From: Hyphodiscus hymeniophilus
Lineage: Eukaryota > Ascomycota > Leotiomycetes > Helotiales > Hyphodiscaceae
Direction: 5' to 3'
Assembly: GCA_016508695.1 (NCBI GenBank)
Contig: VNKQ01000003.1
Location: 2,108,001-2,172,000 of the forward strand
Length of the DNA: 64,000 nucleotides
Part shown: positions 21,988-33,931 of the stretch, in pieces
Layout of the letters: each line of letters opens with the position of its first letter
Position numbering within the stretch: position 1 is the stretch's first letter
Translations under genes and position numbers: made by a program
Notes under the pieces: generated by a model
Database searches by the model: none
What the model was told of the DNA's origin: nothing
Seen by the model: only the letters and a program-made list of their open reading frames with translations

Positions 21988-23417
21988 GTTCCGTCAACGT
22001 AAGGTCATAATTTTCGAGCACGGGACTGCATTCCGTCATGATCGATATTCGATTCGCCTAGGTGGCTATTGTGTAAAACTTGGAGGTTCTGTTTTGACAC
22101 ATTCATTGTACATGAGTGGCACATCTCGTGCCAGGGAAACCGTTGTGTTTATGGGACGTACGAAAGAATCGGCACGGAGTTCGGGGGTGGCAGGTCGGAA
22201 CGACGAAACTTGCGGATTGGCGTTTGGAATGAAGTATGATTTGCATCATGGTGTATCTCGGCCTTGGGGGCTGACTGGCGGGTAATGAATCCAGGCTTTG
22301 TTTATAGGATTGATGGATGACTGGATTGGAGGCGATTGTGGATGTGGCTTGCATGATTTGAGGTTGATACGTTGCTATGAGAGATGAGATGAGATAAATA
22401 AAGGAAGAGATACCGGTGGATTTATCTAATGCGAAGATACATCCAATAAAACTCCTTCTTTGCCCTCGCCTTGAACCCAGGTTGCTTACCTACAAGTGCA
22501 CTATAGACTTTAATTCAGTCGAACGAGGAAGATATTGTTTGAAAGTACCAAAGTCATAATCCACGGTCAGGAATTACCTTAAACGTGTATAGTAGAATAC
22601 AGTCACGTGATACACAATTTCCAACCCAAACTCGTCCCATTCTTGGTCGTTGGAGATCCTATCTCTCATTTCTAGTTTGAATAGTCATGTGAAACCTTTT
22701 CAACCATGACGTGCTGATTGGAGAAAGTCGAGTATTGAGATATGCCGGTACGTTCCTTCAGCACGGTATTCTAAATATAACTACCGTGCCGTCCACCTGC
22801 ACAGACGATTCCTTCGGTCTCTCTTCAGGTCTCATCATCATCCTCAACGTCATGTGGTAAGGTTTCCAAGTTGGAAAGCCAGTACATGGTAACATGGACC
22901 TGCAAATGCCCCTGTGCCGCCACGTCTGTTCCTTGCCTGTCTTGGCGGGGAAATGTAGGAGAAGATCAGCCTTTAGGCTCCTTAAAGCTGGAGAGGCCCC
23001 TCGGTGCAATTGGATGACACTGCAAGGCGGGGAGCATCACTTTGCGTCTTCTCGTTTCTATTTTTCATTTCCAAGACTCTCACTGTAGCCAAAAACAATC
23101 CTCCGTCAATTGAAACAGGTGTTGAAAACACTCTACGGTCTGAGCCCTGTGGTAGCTTTCAAGAACGCTGTTGCCCACTTCAGCGAGTGTGAGTTAGTCT
23201 TCACGGTTGAGCTCGAAATTTTGCTCGAAAACTCCGTCAGAAGGAAGGATCAGAAGCGGATTGTATACGAAGGGCGAGTCTTTCCCTGCAAGGCCACCTC
23301 CAAAGCCACAATCCAAGGAAGTGAATCGCATTCTCAACAAGTCCAAACAACCTACTTCGCACAACAACTCAGATCCAGCGAAGTTGAACCTCCCTCATCA
23401 CCCCACCAGCTTCCAAA
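21988..23417. other. Intergenic region
   Basis: About 1.4 kb between two genes on the + strand. No supported coding sequence. It should contain the HsbA-like gene promoter and possibly a leader from about 23100. Confidence 0.65.
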
Positions 23418-24017
23418 ATGCGCTTCCCAAGCATCTTCCCACTGGCCCTCTGCGCACTCGTCAGCGCTGCTCCCTTTCAACAGCGAGGCGCGCAGACCGT
23501 GCTCGCTGATATATCCGTCGTCTCCTCCGATGTCTCAGCCCTCGACAGCCTCGTAACATCATATACCGGCGCCTCCGCGCAAATCGCCCCCATCGTCAGC
23601 GCAGTCGAGTGTCTGCAAACGACCCTGGAGTCCGCCACTAACGACACCACATCCTCCGACCCTTTCAGCGAAGAGGACACGGAGAGCATCGCCAATAGCA
23701 TCCAAGCTCTCGCTCCCAGCGTGATTCAGCTGATCCAGGACCTCGATGCGAAGGTACGCGAAATTTCATTCTCTATCTGTCTTTTCTTTTCTTTTCTTTT
23801 CGTTGCTGATGGATTTTGGGGTTAGCACGGTACTGTGGAGTCTGCGGGTGAGATTGGGGCCGTTGAGAGTGCTTTGAGCAATTTGCAGAGCGGTGCGGAT
23901 GGGTTCCTCACCGCTGTTACGGATAAGGTTACGGAGACTGGGGAGGCGGCTGTTGATACTGTCGCTGATGAGGTCAATGCTGCTTTCAATCAGGCTATTA
24001 CTACCTACTCTTCATAG
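23418..24017 (+). CDS. HsbA-like secreted surface-binding protein
   Basis: Two exons, 23418-23753 and 23826-24017, with a 72-nt intron (GTACGC...GTTAG). The product is 175 aa. Residues 1-18 form a signal peptide (MRFPSIFPLALCALVSAAP). The rest is an all-helical, Ala/Ser/Asp-rich region with regular VLADISVVSSDVSALDSLVT spacing, the pattern of the hydrophobic surface binding protein A / cell-wall galactomannoprotein family (PF12296). HsbA itself is known to bind hydrophobic surfaces and recruit secreted hydrolases; other members are cell-wall mannoproteins. A single Cys (VECLQ) leaves no internal disulfide. Confidence 0.85.
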
Positions 24018-24417
24018 ACGACGGAACTTGATAGTTTGGAAGGGGAGATTTGATGATTGCATTGGGGTTCTGGCATTTTCATGGTAGCATTTGGGATAGT
24101 GTTTGGACGGACAAAATGACATGAATGCATGAGAAATGGAGGCAATGCTTAATGGTTACAAATCTTTGTGTCCTGCATGATGGTGACTTCTAATGAATAG
24201 AAGCTTGAGCTTCATGACCTTCTAACCCATCTATTCATTGTCCCGTATATTTCCCATGTATATGCGTAATATGCCCGTTTTTACCCCTCCAATTTTCCCA
24301 GTCCTTTTTAAAATATCCAATACCCCAACGCCAATCCTCTCTTTCGTAAACCGCGTAAACATCCCAGGCATCCAGCCCATATCATACACCTCTCCTTGTT
24401 ACACCAACTCCTCAGCT
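24018..24417. other. Convergent intergenic region
   Basis: Short 3' flank between two convergent genes. Nothing seen. Confidence 0.7.
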
Positions 24418-24867
24418 TCACTCCTCTATACTCTCCACCACAGCACCCTCACCACGCACACTCTCCCTCCGCAAATCCACACTACAACACCGACTCGCCA
24501 TGGGACTCACCCCACTAAAAACGCTCCACCCGCCCTCCAAGCTCTTCCTCCCCGCCGACCTCCCGAACCTCATCTCGAACGCGCCCAGCATCTCCTGATG
24601 CTCCGAGTTCCTGACGCCGGTGTACTTAGTGTTCTCCTTCTCCTCGGACGCTTTCTTGTCCCGCGAGCGCCAGGGCGTCATCTTCGAGAGGCGGGAGGAC
24701 GTGGATGTCTTGACGAGCGTGATGGCGTGGAGGTTCGAGGGCGAGGTGGTTAGGGCGCTGTTCGTGGGAGAGGTCGAACGGCTGGATGCGGTGGATGAGC
24801 TCCGTGTGGATTTGGAGTCTGGCGAGGAGCGGTTGAGGGCTTTGCGGACGCGGTCTTTGAGTGGCAT
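24418..24867 (-). CDS. Ser-rich conserved hypothetical protein
   Basis: A single-exon ATG frame of 149 aa beginning MPLKDRVRKALNRSS, a basic start I associate with a small uncharacterised family of filamentous ascomycetes. Residues 12-65 are Ser/Thr-rich and likely disordered or phosphorylated. A more ordered middle follows (TKYTGVRNSEHQEMLGAFEM), then a Gly/Arg segment. No signal peptide or membrane segment. A possible donor (GTGAGT) near FSGVSP could mean the true C-terminus is spliced differently. Function unknown. Confidence 0.6.
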   Translation of the reverse strand: MPLKDRVRKALNRSSPDSKSTRSSSTASSRSTSPTNSALTTSPSNLHAITLVKTSTSSRLSKMTPWRSRDKKASEEKENTKYTGVRNSEHQEMLGAFEMRFGRSAGRKSLEGGWSVFSGVSPMASRCCSVDLRRESVRGEGAVVESIEE

Positions 24868-27377
24868 CGTGAGTGAGGGCGTGTTGGAGTTGCTAGGGAG
24901 GATCGAATTGAAGATTGGGGTTTTCGGGGAGGAGTGTGCTCGAGTTTTGCGAAGTAGAATTGGGTTGATTTGAGTGGCGTTTGCCCTTGCGTAAGTAAGT
25001 CAGGCTAGAGGCTAGCCTTGTCGGTCCGTTCTTTGCCTCTGTGCACTGATATCCCGCTCGTATTGATGGATGATCTGAATAGGAAGGTTCCCAATAGAGA
25101 AGGTGTGTGTTCCTTAACAGCAAAAGACGGATAATAGAGGACGAACGGAAGGAGCTTGAGATTTCGAAGAGAAGTAGGAAGGTAAACGGCTCCTAATAAG
25201 TAGTTCATGGTCCAGATCGGCATTTGCCCTCTGCAGATTCGGAGGCAGCACGTTGATTGGTGGCGGCTTTTGCAGGATCTGGAGCGAAAACACGGGGTCG
25301 CCGGCCGAGCATTTCAGCGAGTAAGACGAGAGTCTGGGGTCGACAGTCGAACGGAGATAGACTCTTTGGGGAGGGAAGGATGATGCGGAATTAAACCATC
25401 ATTAGCATTGGAGAGTACGGACTACGGAGCATGAATCCTCTCGCGCACCCCATTGGAATATGTATACCTTAGTAAATCTCAACATCTCCTCTTCTATGTT
25501 CCTAGGCTGGAATATAAAGTTACGACGGGACACCAGACGGGGCCAAACATTCCTCCACCATCTACCGAGGCCTCGTCTTCGTACGTTAGAGCTCACTCGA
25601 CGAAACAAACCAAATGTTTATAAGATTGATTGACTACTCTTCAACCGCCTATGAACCATCTATAGCGTCTCAATTCCATTGCTATTACCTAGCTCAAGTG
25701 GTAGAATTGTTCCAAGTGGCTCCAGCCAGTCAACTGTCCAGCTCCGAATGAGCTTCTTCTGATTGTGGCCCTGCTGTTAATGATTTAACATGTTGCGTCT
25801 TTGTGGTCTTGCTGCTGTATTCAAAAGCATTTTGCATCGACGACTCAGTGGCCGGCAGTAAATGCAGTGTTCCTTTCGCTGCGAAGCAAGCTATGGGATT
25901 TGCGGTATGATCGACCCGTACGAACCAATACGGCCATTCAAACCAAGTCACGGAGAAAGAAGACAAGCCAGTTTTTTTTTTTTTTCAATTTGAGCAGTCT
26001 TCGCACTGACAATTCCGCGCTGTCATTATTTAGGAACTTGTGGAGGATGAAGCGTAGTGCAGAATGGCTTCATGGACATTTTCACAACTAGCTAAATTGG
26101 TCGTGGAAATGGTGATACGGTTTCAAGCTGTCTGCACGCCTTGATTCTATCTTCGCAGCTTTACAAACTACGATGAATTATCAATCAACGTGGACCCTCG
26201 TATCGGTTTCATTGGCAGTTGATCTTGTCGGGATGGTTATGAAGGTCGTAAAGGGCTATAGGAGTGCTCTGTGGGTTTGGGATGACGGTGTACTTATATT
26301 TCTGGGAGGCCAGCGGAGTCCGTCGACATTGGGATAGTTTCAAGCCTTGGACACTCAAATGGGAAGGCGCAAGACTCCATGGGCGATGCGTGGTAGATCT
26401 GGATTCTCTAATTCGAAATTTGATTCAATCACGCTCATAGCGAGGGAAGATTCAACAACCAGAGCACCGTATGATTGTGGTCGGTACATTCCATATATCT
26501 TTATATATGCGTGCTGGTTTCGCAAGTCTGTGCTTTGACGGAATAGTTGTGTCTTGTACCAGTCTTTTGGAATGGTTGTCAAACGTGGCATTTCCACATA
26601 CGTGTCACATTCTAAATCTCACGAACACAAATCGAGTGGAAGTTGTTTAAAATAGTCTTTTATCTTCTTGAGAAACTGCATCAGCTCATCCAGTCTTTCA
26701 CGGCTACTCCCCTTCCACACTTTTGCCGTCTTCGGTTTTGTTCTCGACCTGAAGAGCGTAGTAGTTGTGCTCGGAACTGAACTCAAATGTGCTCGAGCAT
26801 CGGATATTTCACACCATGCATGTACATTCAGAATCCACTGTAGAGCTACACTGCGCTTAGTCAGTGAAGCCCATCGTTGATATTACAGTAGTGCTTTAGT
26901 GGACATCTTCTTTGAATCGGTACACCGTTTGCACCTCTTGAGATGTTCGTTTTTCCACTAGGATCTCGCGTTGGGAACACGATATTTGGATTGCTGAGAA
27001 AGTAAGAACGCATAAATTTGTCGAGGAAAACTGAGACTGCTGCTTCACGTCAGACTTGCCACAATGCATTGATCAAACCTTAATGCACTCGTATCCATTC
27101 CGGCATCCGAATTATCAGAATCGCCATAATGGACTAGATATTGAGATGATCAGGTGATTTATTCATTGCTGATATTGCTACCATAGTTCTCGTCCTCCAG
27201 CATCGCCCCAAATCCTTATCTTGCCTCGGGTCTACCGTCGACAGTCAAAGTTTCCCCTTTATTCCTATCCCATGAGCAGACCAATCTCTGAAATACCATT
27301 ATTTACGTATGCAATTACAAGCCATGACCAGCAACCAGTCGACCTAGCGAAAACTTGAAGGGCAGTGCGAAATAGCT
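24868..27377. other. Intergenic region with possible gene remnant
   Basis: About 2.5 kb with no firm gene. It holds a 14-nt T run at 25972-25985 and a short membrane-like frame at 26173-26337 (listed separately). An A-box-like string at about 25690 has no matching tRNA body. Confidence 0.6.
26173..26337 (+). pseudogene. Possible remnant of a fungal multi-pass membrane protein
   Basis: A short ATG frame of 54 aa with one hydrophobic helix (WTLVSVSLAVDLVGMVMKVV), then a basic loop and WVWDDGVLIFLG. The order helix, Arg/Lys-rich loop, W-DD and next helix resembles the N-terminal part of Pth11-like / rhodopsin-domain (PF20684) proteins. The frame stops straight after, and I could not extend it by splicing. 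It may be a decayed fragment or chance. Confidence 0.22.
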
Positions 27378-28215
27378 TTACGATGATTGGACAAACTCCA
27401 CGAATACTGCTTGATTTTCCTCAATGATGATGGCAGGATCTTGGTCGACTTGTGTGTTATCGAACGATGGCGCAGAAACACCCGCGGGCAGTATCATGGT
27501 GCAATTGCTGACACTAGGAGCAGCGCTTGGATCGTAGGTCATGATGACAGGTGCGATAGAGCCAGTTCCAGTGGGGGACGCAGGCTGAACTGCGGTGCCG
27601 GTGCTGCCACTTCCTCCGATTGTCATAGCGACTGCTTCGCTGACGATGACGATCTGTTGTTCAATGATCTCTTCATTGGATTGGACTTGATGGGTCATAT
27701 AACGAGTCCTAACATTGGACTGGTCTCGTTCGTCGATTATTGTCGTAACAACAATGACAACAGTGTTCTGGTTCAAGTCAGTTTTGATTGTGTTGTCTAC
27801 GGTACGGCAGGACTCACCACATTGCTGTTTCTGTTCTTGTAGTGATTCTTGCGAATATTGTCCTTGTTTTTCTTTGTTTGATCGATGATCACAAGCTTAT
27901 CCTCCACAATCTCCGTGAGTTGAACTTCCTGACCCCGTTGAACAACCGTCAATTGGGTCTCTTCGAGTTGAGTAATTGTGATGATATCGTCATTATTGTT
28001 GCTGTTCTTCTTTCGGGCCTCCAAGCTTCGAGGCATCCAGACAAGACCTCTCTCCACCGCATGGGCTAAATCCCGAGTCTCTAGATCTCTCTCATATCTA
28101 GATTGAAATTGTGGAGCTAGGCTAGATTAATGATGATAACCTTCAGGTCAGCGGAGCTCTTACCAGAGGCGGCGAGGGTGGCAAGGCCCAGGGTGGTTAA
28201 AGTAGTGAAGAGCAT
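27378..28215 (-). CDS. Secreted Val/Ile/Thr-rich protein, uncharacterised family
   Basis: Three exons: 28215-28164, 28065-27818 and 27767-27378. Introns are 98 nt (GTAAGA...TTTAG) and 50 nt (GTGAGT...ACCAG). The product is 229 aa. Residues 1-18 form a signal peptide (MLFTTLTTLGLATLAASA), split by intron 1. The mature protein starts with a basic segment and then alternates beta-branched hydrophobics with charged residues: DDIITITQLEETQLTVVQ, KLVIIDQTKKNKDN, NTVVIVVTTIIDERDQ and EQQIVIVSEAVAMTI. A Gly/Ser/Thr/Pro linker follows, then an acidic tail. It has one Cys in the mature part. I recall similar fungal proteins only as hypotheticals. The pattern suggests beta-rich self-assembly, which is an inference. 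Confidence 0.72.
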
Positions 28216-29987
28216 GATGATAGTTATAAGCTGGAAGGGTCAAGTTGATTGTAATTAAAATAATTGGGTATAAAAAAGGATTGTGGCGGCCGCTGGGGCG
28301 CTCTGTGAAAAGAATGAGGGAAGATTGGGCACTGCTTTGAAGTTGGAAATGGTGCTGATCAGAAAAGTTGAAATATCGAGGCCGGGCTGGACTTGTTATA
28401 CGCACTGGAATACTCCCATGCCTGAGTTGATCTTCTCGGATCTTCTTCAGTCCGCTCACGAACGTACCCCAGAGCTTAGAAAGAAACAGGCTTAATCGGA
28501 TTAAGCTCAATAGTTACCAGGTGAGCTTGACTCCCGAAGCAAGACCCATTTTTGAGTATCTAAACTTAATTGAGGCTTGTCTATGCCGAGACGAGTCAAT
28601 ATCGTTGCACGGCCAAGGAACTTCCATGTGGTGGCATGATATCTGCTGTCTGATTATGCACTGACCCCATCCATATCCAGAGTCGGGATGACAGCGGGCC
28701 GTACACAGATAACTTTAAAAGGTTTTGTGGCCAATTGGATGATCTAGTTGGGGTTGAAACGTCCCAGCGCAGAAGACTTTGGCGACGGAACCCCTGTCTT
28801 CTTGCGACCACGACGAAACCGAGGTGGTTTGACCAGGCAGGAAAGTCAAAACTTTGCAACAGAAGAGTGTGAGAGAAGCCTCATAGGAGCATCATCGACA
28901 TATCATAAACGATAACGTTCCACATATCAATGCCAGGAATTCTTCGAATCAACCAAACAAACAGCTCCGACAATCTGATGTCGGTAGCATGTCCGAGGTG
29001 TAGTGACCTTCTCGTCTTGTCTCTCCGGCAACCCATGAATCATCCCAGTAAAAGTAGAAACGTCTCAAAAGAGTGCTCAGCCTCTTTCCACTATGTGGGC
29101 ACTATGTGGGAAGGCTCAAGAGCGCCTCATCGTTGGCAGGCCGGTAAAGGCGACCCAGCCCTGTGACTAAAGGGACTTGCTATGGGGTTACTTGTGATTG
29201 AGTCGACTCCGGTACGTGCCTATCATAATGGTAATATTTGGAATACTCATCGGAGGTAGATGAGACATGATGTTGAGCTTGAGAATGGTAGTGTGTCCAT
29301 ACTTCTGACAAAGCGAAAAAGATGCGAGCAGTAAGCCGGACTTCATGCATAAGCTAAATAATAGCTGTTGTCCTCGAGATGAACTTCGCCGTCCTCGGAT
29401 TTCCGGAAGTCTTTGGGTAGTGGGCATATTATGTCTTGCAACTTCTGAAGCAAATCGGAAGAAGAAAAGACGCAAGGAATTCGGTATACTCACTACATTG
29501 GCCTTTCGAAATGTTCCAAAAATATGATCCAATGGCTTTCGTATGGAGCTTTTCTTACCGTACCGTCTGTATGAGGAGAGCTCGGAAGCCACCATCTGCT
29601 CATCCATTTCGCACCAGCAAATGAGCGCCCCAAGCACCAGAGACTCGCGACGCTGGAAGGTCAGTATTCAAGGTGGTTCGTGACAGAATGAAGATCACCT
29701 GACCTCTTTTACATATATAGGGTCGAGCATAACATAATAGATAGAATAAGATGGGTTTGTCGCCGCGATTCACACCAGTTTGGAAGAGCAGATTGGAAAG
29801 TCAACAGCAATTTAAATAGTTTCCTTTCGTTTCGACCCGAGCACGTGACCTTGCTAGCTCCCGTCTTTAGCTCAATTGGGAGCTTCGAAAAACTTAGCGA
29901 AAATAAAAAATTCGAAAACTCGGCCTCGTCGACTTCACTCACCACAATTCTGCAACACCAATCGATTCCCAATACATACACGCAGAA
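28216..29987. other. Intergenic between divergent genes
   Basis: About 1.8 kb with no supported gene. A D-arm-like string (about 29868) lies shortly upstream of the fibrillarin gene, but no tRNA can be folded around it. Confidence 0.65.
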
Positions 29988-31155
29988 ATGGCATTCACAC
30001 CCAGAGGTGGTCGCGGTGGAGATCGCGGGGGACGAGGCGGATTTGGAGGCGGAAGAGGCGGTGATCGTGGTGGAAGAGGAGGATTTTCCCGAGGCGGTGG
30101 CAGAGGTCAGTTTTTGCATCTTTCTAAGCTCAGCTCCCCGGAATTGAGCCTGGGACTCCTTCATGTTTTCACTTGCGCATATCATGAGAGCAAGGGTAGC
30201 TGACCGGAGGGTAAGGAGGTCGAGGTGATAGCAGAGGCGGACGTGGTGGAGGACGAGGCGCACCCAGAGGAGGCCGTGGAGCACCTAGAGGACGAGGAGG
30301 TGGAGCCAAGGGAGGCGCAAAGACTATTGTTGTATGTTTGAGGTCTCTTGCCCCTATTTACAAGTTCTAAACTCTCCCAGGAGCCCCATCGTCACGCAGG
30401 AATCTTCGTTGCTCGCGGAAAGGAAGACATGTTGGTAACTAAGAACTTGGCGCCCGGCGAGTCTGTTTACGGCGAAAAGCGCATTTCTGTCGAGAACTCT
30501 GGAGCACCAAACGCAGATGGCACTCCTAGCGTCACTAAAACCGAATATCGAGTATGGAATCCCTTTAGAAGCAAGTTGGCAGCAGGTGTATTGGGTGGTT
30601 TGGACGAAATTTTCATCAAGCCTGGTGCCAAGGTCCTCTACTTGGGTGCCGCATCTGGTACTTCTGTTTCACACGTCGCAGATATCGTTGGTCCCACTGG
30701 TACGGTCTTTGCAGTCGAGTTCTCGCATCGCTCCGGTAGAGATTTGATCAATATGGCCACCCACCGCACAAACGTTATCCCAATCATCGAAGATGCTCGT
30801 CACCCGCTCCGATACAGAATGTTGGTCTCCATGGTTGATGTTATCTTTGCCGATGTTGCACAACCAGATCAAGCTCGTATCGTTGGGTTGAACGCACATT
30901 TATTCTTGAAAGTCGGTGGTGGCATCGTGGTTTCTATCAAAGCCAATTGTATCGACAGTACTGCAGCTCCCGAGGCCGTTTTCGCGAGAGAGGTGCAGAA
31001 GATGAGAGAAGAGAGAATGAAGCCTTTGGAACAATTGACTCTGGGTGAGCTAATGTTGTGCTGATGCGGATTTTCAGTTGCTAATTTGATCTCCAGAACC
31101 TTTCGAGAGAGATCATTGCATCGTTGCAGCCCGCTACGTCCGATCCGTATCATAG
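29988..31155 (+). CDS. nop1: Fibrillarin, rRNA 2'-O-methyltransferase
   Basis: Four exons: 29988-30105, 30219-30331, 30381-31044 and 31097-31155. Introns are 113, 49 and 52 nt. The product is 317 aa. Residues 1-75 are the Gly/Arg-rich (GAR) domain (MAFTPRGGRGGDRGGRGG and further RGG repeats), divided by intron 1. The rest is the fibrillarin fold: EPHRHAGIFVARGKEDMLVT, TEYRVWNPFRSKLAAGVLGG, the SAM loop VLYLGAASGTSVSHVAD, and DVIFADVAQPDQARI. It ends EPFERDHCIVAARYVRSVS. Known role: catalytic subunit of box C/D snoRNPs in the nucleolus, methylating rRNA riboses; it also methylates histone H2A glutamine. All expected motifs are present. Confidence 0.97.
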
Positions 31156-31575
31156 TTCACGCCCGTTTCTCGATATCATAAAGGTGTCTCTCCTACTACG
31201 CACAATATTCTGCATCGGCTTGTATATCTGTGCTCCTTTTGCGGTTTCTGTCAAGGATAGGAAGGTTTTTTTTGTTGGTGTAAGTACTCGGTCTGGCGTA
31301 CAGGCTTATGTTAGGGATTGAGAATACAAAAAATTCGGCATTGTTATGTATGTGTTATTTCTCACATGCTCTATGCTTTTGTGCAAGGAATCGCAAGTGC
31401 GGTCTTCTACAAAGCGTCATGAACGGTTCCCGTTGGCGATCATGGATAAGAAACCGGCACTTGGTGTCAAGCCATCTATGCAACCTGATTTTCGTCCTAT
31501 TGCTGCTGGCAGCATCTGCTCTTGAATGCTAGATACAAATTTTCTCCTCCAATTACTCGGTTCTGAACCAAGCAA
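31156..31575. other. Convergent intergenic region
   Basis: 3' flank shared by fibrillarin and the Zn2Cys6 regulator. Nothing coding seen. Confidence 0.7.
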
Positions 31576-33931
31576 TCAGGAGCTCCTTGCCAAATCACCG
31601 CCTTCATTCATGTCTAGCGCCGGTGCGAGATTGGGTGCACTCCGCCTCCCCTCATCGCTCGGGGGAAAGATCATGGGTCCTCTTGGATACTGAGCTTCGA
31701 GCAAAAAGTTAATGGGTTTGGGACGCAACAGGATTGATTCATCATGAATAATCCGGTCCCCGCCATCCACGTTTTGCGAACTTCCCTTGCTCACCGTGTG
31801 GGCCTTCTCCAAGACAACCCGCAACACCTCAATTACTTTTTGGGCTTCCATAGATGTTTCGCTCGCGCGCAGCCAAATGAAAAATGACTCATTCAGCACC
31901 TTTAACACATTGTTCGACTCTTTGGGATCGACTGTCGTGGAACTCAATCCATGATCAAGATCTAAGCACAAAATTGTCGTCGCGAGAACAAAATCATGCT
32001 TTACAATGGATTGTACTTTCCAGCGATCCTGGTACAGGTGCTCACCAGTTTGCATCTCGTCGTTAAGTTGCTGCTGGATTTTCAGCATTCGTACGGCAGC
32101 TTCAATGCAGGTTGTTCGAGAGTACGTGAAAGTGGCATCTGTCTTAGCTTGCAACATATACTTGCGGTGCAGGATACATTTTGATCTAAGGAAGACAAGT
32201 CCAACATAGATACGCTGCATCATCTGCTCTGGGCTCTCCTCGTTGGACTGAGCAGCTGGCTGCATGCCCAGCCATTGTGGAATAGCATTATATGTACCAT
32301 GGAGGGTCTTATCCAGCGCCATAATGTCCTCGTAGGAGCATTGTGGTATGGAGTTCGTCAGATCAGAGACCTTCCCCAAGATGCGAACGATCCTGCTCTT
32401 GGCTTCCAAGTACAACACAGGAGTCTGCACCGAATCTGGTCTTGCATTGGGCAACTCGTTCATGTTTTCCTCAAGATCTTCGTCCAATAAATTGCGTGGC
32501 GCTGCATTAGCGCATTGTGAATCCTGTATCATCCTGGGCAGACCAATATTTGTGGAGGTAAACACATCAAGCATGAAAACCACCATCCAGGTTCGTCGCC
32601 TCATCTCTGCCTGAAAAGGAGATATGTGGGAATAATGAGATCCATCGACATGATAACCCATACCCAGAGCTAGCCGCACAATGATCCCAAGCAGGACCGA
32701 ACTCCCCTTTAGAGTAACATTCTTCCGAAAATACTCTGAATGCAAGTGGAGTAAGAGTGTCTCAATGGTGTATGGAGGCGTATTGACATAGTTTCCGAGG
32801 ACAAGGCATTGTATTGTTTTTTCACGATATGCTGAAATTGTATGCTTTGAATCTGGAGTCGATTTTTCACGGAAGACTGCTGCGGTGTCCTCTGGAGACA
32901 ACTGCTCGTATTGGGTCGCAACACACAACATTGCGAACACGAGGCCGATCCACATAACAGGAGTGTCTTGTGGAGTATCCCAAAATATCTCGTACTTGCT
33001 ATAGTTAGTATGAGATTCAGCATGCGCGGATAGTCTCTTACCTCTTTCATGAAGGTCGGACGGTGGATAGTCACTACTTGTCTCAGTATTGAAGCGAAGA
33101 ATTCTCGAGACGTAGAACATACCAGGAGCTATGTCTACACTATCGAAGCATTTGGCTACGAGCTTATCGACCAGTGCTCTGTGTGGCAGGGCTTCCAATA
33201 CTTCTTGTTTCGTTACACGCTTGTAGCTTCCAGACAGGAGTTCAGGTCCATCGAAATCGAGCATTTCCTGGGAGCGCGGTTCATTGTGGGCTTCAGAATT
33301 TGCTAAATGACCTTTCAGCTCCGTAATCTACCATTGTCAGCAGGATAGTTAATGCTTTACCGAGTCTCGGTAATGTGTACCAGGCTCAAAATTGCGGTCC
33401 AGTGAGCTCCTTCTACATATTTTATTCCAGAATTCTGGAGGCTGAAATATCCCTGGTTGGCCGAGAGTCGTGAAGTTCTGTTGAGAATTCCATATTGTGC
33501 ATGATCTCGAGGCGGCGACCAGAGAGATGACCATCCCTCCGTTTCACGGGTGCCTTGGGCCTTTGGGGAAGCATCTGATTGATTGATTTGCGATACGAGA
33601 AGTTTTTCTAGCTCACCAACTCGGTCGTGAAGGCTTACGGATTGCGATGCATGCTCTTGATCTCCCTGCGGAGGATGATTATGATAAATGCAAGGACTTC
33701 CTCGCCGTGAACAGTTTTGGCATGGGTCTGCTCGGTTGCATTTCAACCTATTCCATCAGCAAATCTCGAAAATATTCGATCTCTCAATTAATCGTACTTT
33801 CTCCTCCTGCATAAAGAGCATGATAGTTGAGGCTTCTCTCGACGCCTGCTTGACCTTGTTGGCAGCCTTTCAGACGAAGAACTTGAGTTCGGTACTGGGC
33901 CATTTGGTTGTAGCGGCGCATGTTTGGTCAT
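31576..33931 (-). CDS. Zn2Cys6 fungal transcription factor
   Basis: Five exons: 33931-33798, 33747-33381, 33327-33123, 33076-33042 and 32994-31576. Introns are 50, 53, 46 and 47 nt. The product is 719 aa. Residues about 38-63 form the zinc cluster, split by intron 1: CSLCRRRKLKCNRADPCQNC, then SRRGSPC, spacing C-x2-C-x6-C-x5-C-x2-C-x6-C. VGELEKLLVSQ downstream may be a short coiled coil for dimerisation. The fungal_trans middle homology region (PF04082) starts near VVTIHRPTFMKEYEIFWDTP, which only becomes continuous after removing introns 3 and 4; exon 4 is just 35 nt. GMGYHVDGSHYSHISPFQAE and RRRTWMVVFMLDV are classic for the domain. Target genes are unknown, but the divergent reductase gene is the obvious candidate. 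Confidence 0.92.

Noticed and set aside
25688..25760. A-box-like TAGCTCAAGTGGTAGAA
   Set aside because: No B box or cloverleaf can be formed; probably coincidence.
29862..29930. D-arm-like string TAGCTCAATTGGGAGC upstream of fibrillarin, suggesting a tRNA
   Set aside because: No matching acceptor stem, anticodon stem or T-arm (GGTTCGANTCC-like B box) follows at the right distance.
30106..30218. Box C/D snoRNA inside the 113-nt first intron of fibrillarin
   Set aside because: No convincing box C (RTGATGA) paired with box D; the only CTGA is explained as the branch site.
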